Shown: in pieces, positions 46,145-54,196 of the stretch
How positions within the stretch are numbered: position 1 is the stretch's first letter
How the letters are laid out: each line of letters begins with the position of its first letter
Assembly (NCBI GenBank): GCA_943788835.1
Contig: CALSRU010000004.1
Coordinates: 366,300-430,299 of the forward strand
Direction of reading: 5' to 3'
DNA from: an uncultured Pseudomonadales bacterium
GTDB lineage: Bacteria > Pseudomonadota > Gammaproteobacteria > Pseudomonadales > UBA7434
DNA length: 64,000 nt
Made by a program: the position numbers and the translations under genes
The notes under the pieces: generated by a model
Database searches by the model: none
What the model saw: only the letters and a program-made list of their open reading frames with translations
Told to the model about the DNA's origin: nothing

Positions 46145-49100
46145 TCACTTTTATTGACGCGGCCATTAGTCGTACCCGCTCAACCTTGCTGATGATGGGC
46201 GTTGTAGTCTTGTGTGGGCTTATTGCGCGCTCTGTCCTACCAATTGCTAATAATCCCCATGTAGAGTTACCTTTCTTTTACGTGGGTATTGTTCACGAAG
46301 GGATTTCTCCCGAGGATGCCGAGCGCCTGCTTGTCCAACCAATGGAGATCGAACTGCGAAAGATTGAAGGCGTTGAAGAGCTTCGTGCGATAGCGTCTGA
46401 AGGCATGGCAACTTTGTTCGTTGAGTTCTCGGTACAGCATGACTTAGATCAGGCGTTAATAGACGTGCGTGAGGCAGTGGATCGCGCGAAAGCCGAGATA
46501 CCTAAGACGGCGGAAGAGCCCTTTGTGCGAGAGCTATCGGCCGACGATTTTCCGACCATTCAAATCAATTTAATTGGCGAGAACGTCAGTGAACGTGCGG
46601 TTTATGCCGCGGCTTTGAGCCTGCGAGATGAGCTAGAGACGATTCCATCGGTGCTGGCAGCTAATTTGCAGGGGCGGCGTGAAGAGTTGCTTGAAGTCAT
46701 TATCGATCCGGGGGCATTAAATGCTTACCGCATTTCCAGTGAGGAGCTGATAAACACTTTGCTGCGGAATAATCGTCTTATTCCTGCAGGCAGTATCGAT
46801 ACGGGGCAGGGACGCTTTTCAGTCAAAGTGCCGTCGGTGGTTGAAGAGGCAGTCGATGTGCTCGGTCTTCCAGTGCGCACCCAAGGCGATACGGTAGTGA
46901 CGCTTGGAGATGTGGCTAGTATCCACCGTACGTTTAAAGACCGCACCAGCTACTCGAGAGTTAACGGGCGGGAAGCAATGTCAATTGCTATAGCGCTGCG
47001 TGCTAATGGCAATGTGATCGATACCGTCGAACAGGTGTTGGGCATTGTCGATGCGGCGCGCCCGAATATTCCCGACGGCATTGAAGTGCTGATCTCGCAG
47101 AACCAGGCTGAGTTTGCCAATGAGCAGGTCACCGAATTACAGGGCAATATTTTTACCGCGCTGGCGCTAGTCATGGTTGTAGTGGTTGCAGCGATGGGCT
47201 TTCGGAGCGGTGTCATTGTAGGCTTGGGTATTCCGGTCTCGTTACTATTTTCAGTGACTATCATCTATTTGCTGGGTTACACATTTAATTTTATGGTGAT
47301 GTTTGGGATGTTGTTAGGCTTGGGCATGCTAATCGATGGTTCCATCGTTATTACTGAATATGCAGACCGTCAAATGGCTGATGGTATCGGGCATGAAGAA
47401 GCTTACGCGCTGGCCGTTAAGAGGATGTTTTGGCCCGTGGTTGCCTCTACAGCGACGACCTTGGCAGCGTTTTTACCGTTAATGTTTTGGCCAGGAGTAT
47501 CGGGCGAGTTTATGCGCTACTTACCAGTGACAGTCTTCACTGTATTGAGCGGTTCGCTGCTATATGCGCTAATGTTTGGTCCCGTGTTAGGTACGCTATT
47601 TGGTAAGCCCGATGCCCACAAAGGCAAACTTTCTGCAGAAGCGCACTTGCTCGAGACAGGCGATCCCACAGGATTAAATTCAGTGACGGGTCAGTATGCA
47701 CGTATGCTTGCGGGTGTAGCGGCTCGACCCTTTTTGACCATGGCAATTATTGGCGGCTTGCTGCTGAGTATTTTTTGGGGCTACGGTAAATATGGCGTTG
47801 GCATGGTGTTCTTTTCCGATTCAGACCCACAGTACATTCAAGTTGCAGTGCGTGCTAGAGGTAATTTTTCAGCCAGCGAGTCGAATGAATTAGTTAAACA
47901 GGTGGAAAATGAAATTTTACAATTGGAGGGTATTCGAGCGGTTAATGCGCGCACGATGCTCCCCGGTGGCAACGGCGGAGACCAGTTTGGTCTAGGTAAC
48001 AGCGGTAGCTCCGATACCATAGGGTCTTTGTTCATTGAGTTGTATCCTGAGAGTGAGCGGGAGGTCAAGGGCAACGCTCTGATGCAGCAGATTCGCGATC
48101 GTTCAGGACAGTTTGCAGGTATCTCGGTAGATGTGTTGCCGATGGAAATGGGCCCGCCCGTTGGCAAGCCAATTCAAATTGAGTTGCGTTCTACCAACCG
48201 TGCCTTACTTGAGCCGGCGCTCGCGCGAATTCGCGCGTATATGAATACTATGCCCCAGCTCGTCGACATTGACGATAGTAGTGCATTGCCTTCGATAGAG
48301 TGGCGACTGTCAGTAGACCGTGCGCAGGCCGCCATTTACGGCGCTGACGTGTCGTCGGCAGGTATTGCTGTGCAGCTGGTGACTAATGGTGTGAAGGTCG
48401 ATGAATATCGTCCAGACGGGGCCGACGATGCGGTTGACATTCGAGTTCGGTACCCAGAGCGTGAGCGTGGCCTTCGCGCAATGTCGGAACTTCGCATTAG
48501 TACTGCCCAAGGCATGGTTCCGCTGTCTAACTTTGTCCATATGGCGCCAGTGCCTGGTGTTGATTCATTTGAGCGTGTAAATGGTGTGCCAGTCGAAAGC
48601 GTCAGAGCTGACGTGATTGAGGGTGTGTATGCCGATGCGATGGTTCGCGAAATACAAGAATGGCTGGCGACGCAAAAATTTCCGGCCGGATTAGAAATTG
48701 AGTTTAGAGGAGCAAATGAAGAGCAGGCAGATTCGATGGCGTTTGTGCAGGTGGCATTTTTAATTTCGTTGTTACTGATGTTCGTGTTGCTGGTCACTCA
48801 GTTCAACAGTTTTTATCAAAGTGCGCTCATTTTACTGGCCGTAATTATGTCGACCGCGGGTGTCTTGTTAGGCCTCATAATTACGGGTAACCCTTTCAGC
48901 GCAATCCTATCGGGTGTAGGCGTTGTGGCGTTGGCTGGTATCGTCGTTAACAACAATATTGTTCTTATCGATACGTTCAATCACGTGCGTGACGAGCACC
49001 CCGAATTGCATGTACGTGACGTTATTGTTCGAGCAGCATCACAACGGTTGCGTCCCGTGATGCTAACAACGGTGACAACTGTGTTTGGTTTACTACCTCT

Positions 49101-49326
49101 GGCCTGTGGTTTATCGGTTGACTTGATTAACCGAAGCTACAGCGTTTCTGGTCAAATGAGTGTTTTTTGGGGGCCGTTGTCACAAGCTATCGTATTCGGT
49201 TTGTCTTTTGCGACCATCCTCACGCTCATCGCCACCCCCGCAATGCTCGCCTTTCCCGTTTCTGTGCGTGAGAAGTATGCGGTGATGAAGGCGGCTATTA
49301 TCAAAGCAAACCCGACCTCTTTGTAG
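46141..49326 (+). CDS. RND-family efflux pump (AcrB-like permease)
   Basis: This 1061-residue protein has the duplicated RND architecture: 12 helices with two large periplasmic loops. The start is GTG, overlapping the adaptor stop. In helix 4, where AcrB has the Asp-Asp proton-relay pair, this protein reads GMLIDGSIVITEYADRQ, keeping one Asp. In helix 10 the relay Lys is replaced in GIVVNNNIVLIDTFN. It belongs to the HAE-like RND branch; substrate unknown. Confidence 0.93.
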   Translation: MITFIDAAISRTRSTLLMMGVVVLCGLIARSVLPIANNPHVELPFFYVGIVHEGISPEDAERLLVQPMEIELRKIEGVEELRAIASEGMATLFVEFSVQHDLDQALIDVREAVDRAKAEIPKTAEEPFVRELSADDFPTIQINLIGENVSERAVYAAALSLRDELETIPSVLAANLQGRREELLEVIIDPGALNAYRISSEELINTLLRNNRLIPAGSIDTGQGRFSVKVPSVVEEAVDVLGLPVRTQGDTVVTLGDVASIHRTFKDRTSYSRVNGREAMSIAIALRANGNVIDTVEQVLGIVDAARPNIPDGIEVLISQNQAEFANEQVTELQGNIFTALALVMVVVVAAMGFRSGVIVGLGIPVSLLFSVTIIYLLGYTFNFMVMFGMLLGLGMLIDGSIVITEYADRQMADGIGHEEAYALAVKRMFWPVVASTATTLAAFLPLMFWPGVSGEFMRYLPVTVFTVLSGSLLYALMFGPVLGTLFGKPDAHKGKLSAEAHLLETGDPTGLNSVTGQYARMLAGVAARPFLTMAIIGGLLLSIFWGYGKYGVGMVFFSDSDPQYIQVAVRARGNFSASESNELVKQVENEILQLEGIRAVNARTMLPGGNGGDQFGLGNSGSSDTIGSLFIELYPESEREVKGNALMQQIRDRSGQFAGISVDVLPMEMGPPVGKPIQIELRSTNRALLEPALARIRAYMNTMPQLVDIDDSSALPSIEWRLSVDRAQAAIYGADVSSAGIAVQLVTNGVKVDEYRPDGADDAVDIRVRYPERERGLRAMSELRISTAQGMVPLSNFVHMAPVPGVDSFERVNGVPVESVRADVIEGVYADAMVREIQEWLATQKFPAGLEIEFRGANEEQADSMAFVQVAFLISLLLMFVLLVTQFNSFYQSALILLAVIMSTAGVLLGLIITGNPFSAILSGVGVVALAGIVVNNNIVLIDTFNHVRDEHPELHVRDVIVRAASQRLRPVMLTTVTTVFGLLPLACGLSVDLINRSYSVSGQMSVFWGPLSQAIVFGLSFATILTLIATPAMLAFPVSVREKYAVMKAAIIKANPTSL

Positions 49327-49600
49327 TGTGCGTGCTGGATTGCCCTGTGAGCCGCCGCTTGAAAGGGGGAGTGCCGGGGTTGGGCTATCGGATGTTGCCG
49401 GCTAGCAAAGCTCTGGCAGCTAAGCGCTATGACTTTTGCTGTGGATAGCTCTGCTTGTGCACAACGCCGACCTAATCGAGCCGCTCACCAGCAACTGAAC
49501 AAGGTATAATGCAACGCTACAGCCGAGCAAGCCTATCGGGCGGTCAGTCTACCCAGCTTATTCTTTTCGTTCTTCACAAGCCTCTTATAAAAAACCTCCT

Positions 49601-50941
49601 ATGAAAGTAAACTTTGAAACTGCGTTGGGTTCGTATCGAATTCAACGATTTCCGCTGCGAGCACAGCAGCCCCTGCAGGCTTGGGATGCTGCCGATGAGC
49701 TGCTACTGAATACGCTCGCTGCTGAATATCCTGAGTGCCTGAGGTCTTCCGAGAGTCGCGTGCTGCTGATCAACGATCAGTTTGGCGCACTAGCTACAGC
49801 GCTCCATGCACAGCGACCCGATTGTTGGAGTGATTCAACAATGAGTCATGCAGCTACGGCGTTTAATCTACATGAGAACTTTGATTCGGTAGATGACGGT
49901 AAGTATGGTTTTACTGCCATTAGCAGTGTGAGCGATTTACACGGACACTACGACCTCGTGCTTATCAAAGTGCCAAAGACACTGGCATTACTTGAGCAGC
50001 AACTCACAATGCTAAGCGGGCATGTTACCGAGCGTACGCTGGTTATCGCTGGTGGTATGACCAAGCATGTTCATAACTCAACCCTTGGTCTGTTCGAAAC
50101 ATTGGTCGGTCCCACTCGCACCTCACGAGCCACTAAGAAGGCGCGTTTGATTTTTTCTGAGCCAAAGCTAAGTAACGCGGATTTACCCGCTGCGCACTTA
50201 ATTGAGTCGAGGTATCACTGCGACCCGTTGCACGCAGAGCTGATCAGTTATGCCAATGGGTTCTCGCGTGAACGACTGGATATCGGGGCTAGAGCTATGT
50301 TGCAAGCCTTGGACAAGTACCCCACACCAATGGGTAATAATATTGCCGATTTGGGCTGTGGGAATGGCGTGTTGGGATTGTATGCATTGCAAAAAAGATT
50401 GAGTCAGCCGGCTGCTCGGGTAGCGTCAGCATCGGCAGCCGTGTCTCTTAGCTTTATTGATGAATCGTACATGGCGATAGCGGCAGCGCAAAAGAATTTT
50501 GAGCGCCTGCATGGCGCTCTGTCAGCTGACGGTGATAGATCATTAAAAAATAGCATTCATCAAACAGTGACTGATGAGCCTGATGTAATGGCGGCTATTG
50601 ATGACGGTGTAGAGCTCGAGCATGAAGTAGAGGCTGAGCAAAGTGGTGATCAATATATTAACGTGGCTTTCATGGCACAAGAGGGCATTGCCGCGAAGAA
50701 ACATAAGCGTTACGACTGGATCCTTTGTAACCCACCATTTCACATTGGTAACACCACCGATACATCAGTGGCGAAGCGCATGTTTCAGCAAAGCTTTCAA
50801 TCGTTGCAGCGTAATGGACAGTTGTGGGTGGTAGCGAACCGGCACTTAGATTATCCTGACACGATTCAAAGTTTGTTTAAGAATCACCAGATTATTTTTA
50901 GTAATACAAAGTTTGTTGTTATTTTGGCGGTTAAAAAATAA
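49601..50941 (+). CDS. rlmG: 23S rRNA (guanine-N2)-methyltransferase RlmG-like
   Basis: This 446-residue protein begins with an RlmG/RsmC-type N-terminal domain (YRIQRFPLRAQQPLQAWDAADE LLL) and has a SAM domain with IADLGCGNGVLGLYA (about 247-261) and the catalytic NPPFH (about 378-382). RlmG methylates G1835 of 23S rRNA in E. coli. It is about 70 residues longer than E. coli RlmG, mostly from an acidic insertion around 315-360 between the SAM-binding loops and NPPFH. Confidence 0.88.
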   Translation: MKVNFETALGSYRIQRFPLRAQQPLQAWDAADELLLNTLAAEYPECLRSSESRVLLINDQFGALATALHAQRPDCWSDSTMSHAATAFNLHENFDSVDDGKYGFTAISSVSDLHGHYDLVLIKVPKTLALLEQQLTMLSGHVTERTLVIAGGMTKHVHNSTLGLFETLVGPTRTSRATKKARLIFSEPKLSNADLPAAHLIESRYHCDPLHAELISYANGFSRERLDIGARAMLQALDKYPTPMGNNIADLGCGNGVLGLYALQKRLSQPAARVASASAAVSLSFIDESYMAIAAAQKNFERLHGALSADGDRSLKNSIHQTVTDEPDVMAAIDDGVELEHEVEAEQSGDQYINVAFMAQEGIAAKKHKRYDWILCNPPFHIGNTTDTSVAKRMFQQSFQSLQRNGQLWVVANRHLDYPDTIQSLFKNHQIIFSNTKFVVILAVKK

Positions 50942-51123
50942 AAACTATCTCCGCGCATGCCATCTACATTGGATTTGTGGCCGTCCAATTCAGCTGCATT
51001 TAACGTTTGCTTAACGCGCGCTCAAAGCTTAGCTTTTAATAGATTGATATTTACTTACGCCCGACCGCGTATACCGCTAAAAAATTTGAGCACCGGCAGC
51101 CTACTAAGCTATAGGCCAGCGTA
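50942..51123. other. Intergenic region after rlmG
   Basis: No feature could be supported. It precedes the small minus-strand open frame below. Confidence 0.35.
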
Positions 51124-51276
51124 TTAAACCAATAACAAACGAAATCCATTCGGTAACTCGATGCTATGTTCTGGGCGTTTATCTGCACCTGTCACGGGCT
51201 CAAAGGCAGGTAGTCTTGGGCCTAGGTCCATAGACGTTCGTGCTGTCAACCAATCGGTATCTGATGCGTTATTCAT
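51124..51276 (-). CDS. Possible 50-residue protein, unknown
   Basis: The frame starts at ATG 51276 with GGA six bases upstream and encodes MNNASDTDWLTARTSMDLGP through ELPNGFRLLLV. The composition is balanced and soluble, without a membrane segment. It is divergent from the sigma factor operon. I recognise no family; it could be a real small protein or the remnant of a larger one. Confidence 0.4.
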   Translation of the reverse strand: MNNASDTDWLTARTSMDLGPRLPAFEPVTGADKRPEHSIELPNGFRLLLV

Positions 51277-51435
51277 AGTATTCCACTATGCTTATTTTAA
51301 GTGGATAAGCTTCTTTTCCTAGGCTTGGCTAATACGGTACTAGCCCTGTCAGAATGGTCTAGAAGCGAGGCCAAGGCCTTTCATAAGGGTCAATCAGTCA
51401 CGATTAGTGCGCAGCAAATTGGAGACACAGGTCTT

Positions 51436-51975
51436 TTGCACACCAAAGTCCGTTTAAACGAATTTTTAAAGCAGGTAGAGCGCAAAGCTTTTCGTATTGC
51501 GAGTATTGCTGTGGGCAATCCCGATGACGCGATGGATATTGTCCAAGAGGCGATGCTTAGCCTCGTGAAAAGCTACGCCAGTAAGTCCGAGGATGATTGG
51601 CCAAAGCTCTTCTTTCGTATTTTGTATAACAGAATTAATGACCATTTTAGGCGACAGTCTGTCCGCCAAAAAGTGATGAGGGTTAGGTCTTGGTTTACAA
51701 GTGATGGCGAGCTTGAGGATACAATTGAGCAGGCACCGGCACATTCGTCGGCAGAGCCCCACACGCAACTGCATAGTGACAATATTAGCGCGTCTGTAAA
51801 AGATTCATTGAAGCAACTTTCACCGAAGCAATCGGAGGCGTTTTTAATGCGCAGTTGGCAGGGGCTGAGTGTTGCAGACACGGCTAAGGTCATGGGATGT
51901 TCTGAAGGCAGCGTAAAAACACACCATGCGAGAGCGGTGCGGAGGCTACAAGAATTGTTAGCGCAATTTAACTGA
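51436..51975 (+). CDS. ECF-type RNA polymerase sigma factor
   Basis: This sigma-70 family protein has region 2 (KAFRIASIAVGNPDDAMDIVQ then EAMLSLVKSY, with FFRILYNRINDHFRRQS) and region 4 with helix-turn-helix GLSVADTAKVMGCSEGSVKTH. Family similarity begins near the Leu at 51436, a TTG with GGAG upstream; an in-frame GTG at 51301 would add 45 unrelated residues, so the TTG is my choice (179 residues). It is followed by the DUF3619-like, small exported and DUF3106 genes, a gene order I know from beta- and gammaproteobacteria. Confidence 0.88.
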   Translation: MHTKVRLNEFLKQVERKAFRIASIAVGNPDDAMDIVQEAMLSLVKSYASKSEDDWPKLFFRILYNRINDHFRRQSVRQKVMRVRSWFTSDGELEDTIEQAPAHSSAEPHTQLHSDNISASVKDSLKQLSPKQSEAFLMRSWQGLSVADTAKVMGCSEGSVKTHHARAVRRLQELLAQFN

Positions 51976-52035
51976 TGTCAGAGAGGGATATGAATATTTT
52001 TCAAATCAAAAAAAGTCAGCAAAGTGGAGACCTTG

Positions 52036-52443
52036 ATGAGTGACGATACGATAGAGAAGCTCAATAAAGACCAGGACAAGGCGGCCATTGATCAGGTTCT
52101 TAAGGTCTTAAACGAAAGTGTCGATAGTCTTGATATGCAATCTCGCGAGCGGTTAAATCAGGCGCGTCAGCAAGCTTTGGATTCTTTGGATCCACCATGG
52201 TACGCGCAGTTTATGTTGCCAGTGGGATCAGTCGTGATCGCTGGTAGTTTATTGTTTGCGATTGTCATTGTTCCCAATACCGAAATCAATAGGCAGTTGG
52301 CTCCGCCAGTTGGATTAGCCAATAATGCAGTTATCGATGCTGATCAAATTGCGTTACTTGCAGAAGACATCGACTTACTTGCCGATTTGGAAATGTTGCA
52401 ATGGTTTGGTGATATGGCCGAGATTTATGAAGAAGCAGGTTGA
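52036..52443 (+). CDS. DUF3619-like single-pass membrane protein (candidate anti-sigma factor)
   Basis: From ATG 52036 (GTGGAG six bases upstream) the product is 135 residues: a cytoplasmic helical part (VLNESVDSLDMQSRERLNQA then RQQALDSL), one membrane helix (FMLPVGSVVIAGSLLFAIVIV, about 58-78) and a short periplasmic part. The pattern Leu-x-x-Ala-Arg-x-x-Ala-Leu before the helix is typical of DUF3619 proteins found next to ECF sigma genes. Position and topology suggest it holds the sigma factor at the membrane; that is inference. Confidence 0.7.
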   Translation: MSDDTIEKLNKDQDKAAIDQVLKVLNESVDSLDMQSRERLNQARQQALDSLDPPWYAQFMLPVGSVVIAGSLLFAIVIVPNTEINRQLAPPVGLANNAVIDADQIALLAEDIDLLADLEMLQWFGDMAEIYEEAG

Positions 52444-52720
52444 AAGAGCGTTATGCCTGTCAGCGATAAAATGGCTCTTGGTAGTCAGTTGCTTGAGTAG
52501 TAACGTCGCTTTGGGGAGAAGTACAGAGAAATCAGATTCAGAGGGAGTAAGTAATGAACCGTCTGCGGCCATGCTTGAATTTATTGCGATGTTTGATGAG
52601 CAGGGCAGCGGATCAAGTGAAGAGTGGATTGATCCCTTGATTATTAGTGACGCATTAGATGCGAGCGACGCTGCGTTGGAAGAGCTTGAAAACGATGAGC
52701 TGGTCAATCGAGATAGGTGA
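52427..52720 (+). CDS. Small exported acidic protein of the sigma operon
   Basis: From ATG 52427 the product is 97 residues with a signal segment (AIKWLLVVSCLSSNVALG) and an acidic mature part containing LEFIAMFDEQ and EEWIDPLIISD. A similar LEFL...EWxDP element is seen in small proteins of the same operon in other genera, as I recall. It overlaps the upstream gene by 17 bases and the next by a few, so translation is coupled. Function unknown. Confidence 0.65.
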   Translation: MKKQVERALCLSAIKWLLVVSCLSSNVALGRSTEKSDSEGVSNEPSAAMLEFIAMFDEQGSGSSEEWIDPLIISDALDASDAALEELENDELVNRDR

Positions 52721-52728
52721 GTGAGGTT

Positions 52729-53292
52729 ATGAAAGCAAACAGTCAATTTATTAGCGGGATCGTGTTGTGTATGGGTTTAATTATCAGCGCGGCTTGTAAC
52801 GCTGATAATTTAGTTTGGAGTGAGCTTAGTGCCGAGCAAAGGTCTATGCTTGCTGATCATCAAGGCGAGTGGGGTGGTTACTCGGTCAAGCGGCAAAAGC
52901 GACTGGCGAGCGGTGCGAATCGCTGGCTGACGATGACAGATGTGCAGCGTAGCCAGGTACTCAAGAGTTTTGAGCGCTGGGGAGGCCTCTCCCAAGAGCA
53001 GCAGTCGCGGGTACAGAAAAATTTTAAAAAGTTCCAGACGTTCAGTAAGGCCGAGAAGGCTAAGCTTAAGCAGTTGCGTGAACGCTTTAAGGCCATGCCC
53101 GATCAGCAACGCTCTGCGGTGAGAAAGCTGTGGAAACAAATGGAGCCTGCGGACAAGCAGCGCTTGAGGGTCTCTATGCTTGCAATGACAGACGATGAGA
53201 GGGAAAGATTTGTTTCATTGTTAAAGTCTCTCCCCATGGAGGAACGCTACGAGCGGATGCAACAGTTAATTAATGAGTTGCCTGAAAAGTAA
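52729..53292 (+). CDS. DUF3106 family exported protein
   Basis: This 187-residue protein from ATG 52729 has a signal peptide (GIVLCMGLIISAACNA) and repeated short helical units each with Trp or Leu and Gln/Arg (LSAEQRSMLADHQGEWGGY; LSQEQQSRVQKNFKKFQTFS; PADKQRLRVSM). This is the DUF3106 pattern, a periplasmic helical protein of unknown role. A GTG at 52717 would add four residues. It belongs to the sigma operon. Confidence 0.8.
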   Translation: MKANSQFISGIVLCMGLIISAACNADNLVWSELSAEQRSMLADHQGEWGGYSVKRQKRLASGANRWLTMTDVQRSQVLKSFERWGGLSQEQQSRVQKNFKKFQTFSKAEKAKLKQLRERFKAMPDQQRSAVRKLWKQMEPADKQRLRVSMLAMTDDERERFVSLLKSLPMEERYERMQQLINELPEK

Positions 53293-53403
53293 GTTGATAC
53301 GAGAATAAAACACCGGTGACTGTCAACCGATTTGGGGCCTGTACGTTTATTGAAGTGTAAGTTAGTAATATTCGCTCAACATCAATAACACCAGGAGATT
53401 CAA

Positions 53404-53713
53404 ATGAAAACTATTTTTCAATACGCAGTAGTGATCGCTCTTTTCAGTAGCTCTTGTACTATGGCTGGCAGTATCAACGAACGGCAAAGTAGTCAGCAAG
53501 ATCGAATTAAGCAAGGCGTTCACAGCGGTGAGTTAACCTCCAAACGAAGCTCGCATATTGGGTCGGCAGCAAGTCAAAACTCACCGAAAAGAAGCCCGCT
53601 TCAAATCTGACGGCACCTTTTCGGTTAAGGAGCGAGCCAGAATACAGCGTGACTTAAATCAAAATAGTCGAAAAATTCATAGGCAAATGCATGATGAGCA
53701 GCAGCGTTCATAA
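53404..53713 (+). pseudogene. Small exported basic protein, broken by a +1 frameshift
   Basis: The first frame from ATG 53404 has a signal peptide (YAVVIALFSSSCTMAG) and INERQSSQQDRIKQGVHSGEL, and stops at 53610. In the next frame EARILGRQQVKTHRKEARFK and SDGTFSVKERARIQRDLNQN then SRKIHRQMHDEQQRS continue to TAA at 53711-53713. Removing one A from the run at 53542-53544 joins the two. The joined protein (102 residues) matches a type of small periplasmic Lys/Arg-rich protein with a repeated RQxxxxxRIxxGxxSGELT unit. Either a sequencing error or a young pseudogene. It lies 111 bases after DUF3106 with AGGAG before its ATG. Confidence 0.78.
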
Positions 53714-54196
53714 GGTGCTGGGCTGATATTCTAATTTTCTCTTGGCACTTGCCACATTAACTACAAACTCGTGTAAGAGAACTCAATGTCCATTCGTCGG
53801 GTGCTGAATATCGGTCTCGCTTTAACGGCGGTCTCACTGGCCGCCTTCATTTAAACGGCTAGGCAATCTTGAAGTTGTCGGTCACCTCATCTGCAATAGC
53901 CCTACCTGCTGTGAGACGGTATCACTCGCATTGCGCTTTGCAAGGCCACCGTTAAGCTTTGCAAAAATTCACGCCCTTCCGGCTGATTGATATTTGATCA
54001 GGTAGATTATCTTGCTCTATTTGTATGGCAAAAGCCGGGCAGCTTCTCCCATCAATATATTAATTCTATGATTAGATTATGAATGCCGCTTGTACTGAAT
54101 GCGCGTGGCGTTTATTCTGCGCTCGCTAAAAATTGAGCGAAACTCTAACGACACATGCGCGTGTCGACCAAGTATTGATTAAGCCAAGGAATTTTA
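53714..54196. other. Intergenic region before gnd
   Basis: About 480 bases. A 22-codon frame at 53786 (MSIRRVLNIGLALTAVSLAAFI) looks like a bare signal peptide and then stops; the adjacent frame stays open to about 53990. I see no certain gene. Confidence 0.4.

Noticed and set aside
51301-51435. GTG start that would lengthen the sigma factor by 45 residues
   Set aside because: The added residues do not resemble sigma factors and no ribosome site precedes it; the TTG at 51436 fits better.
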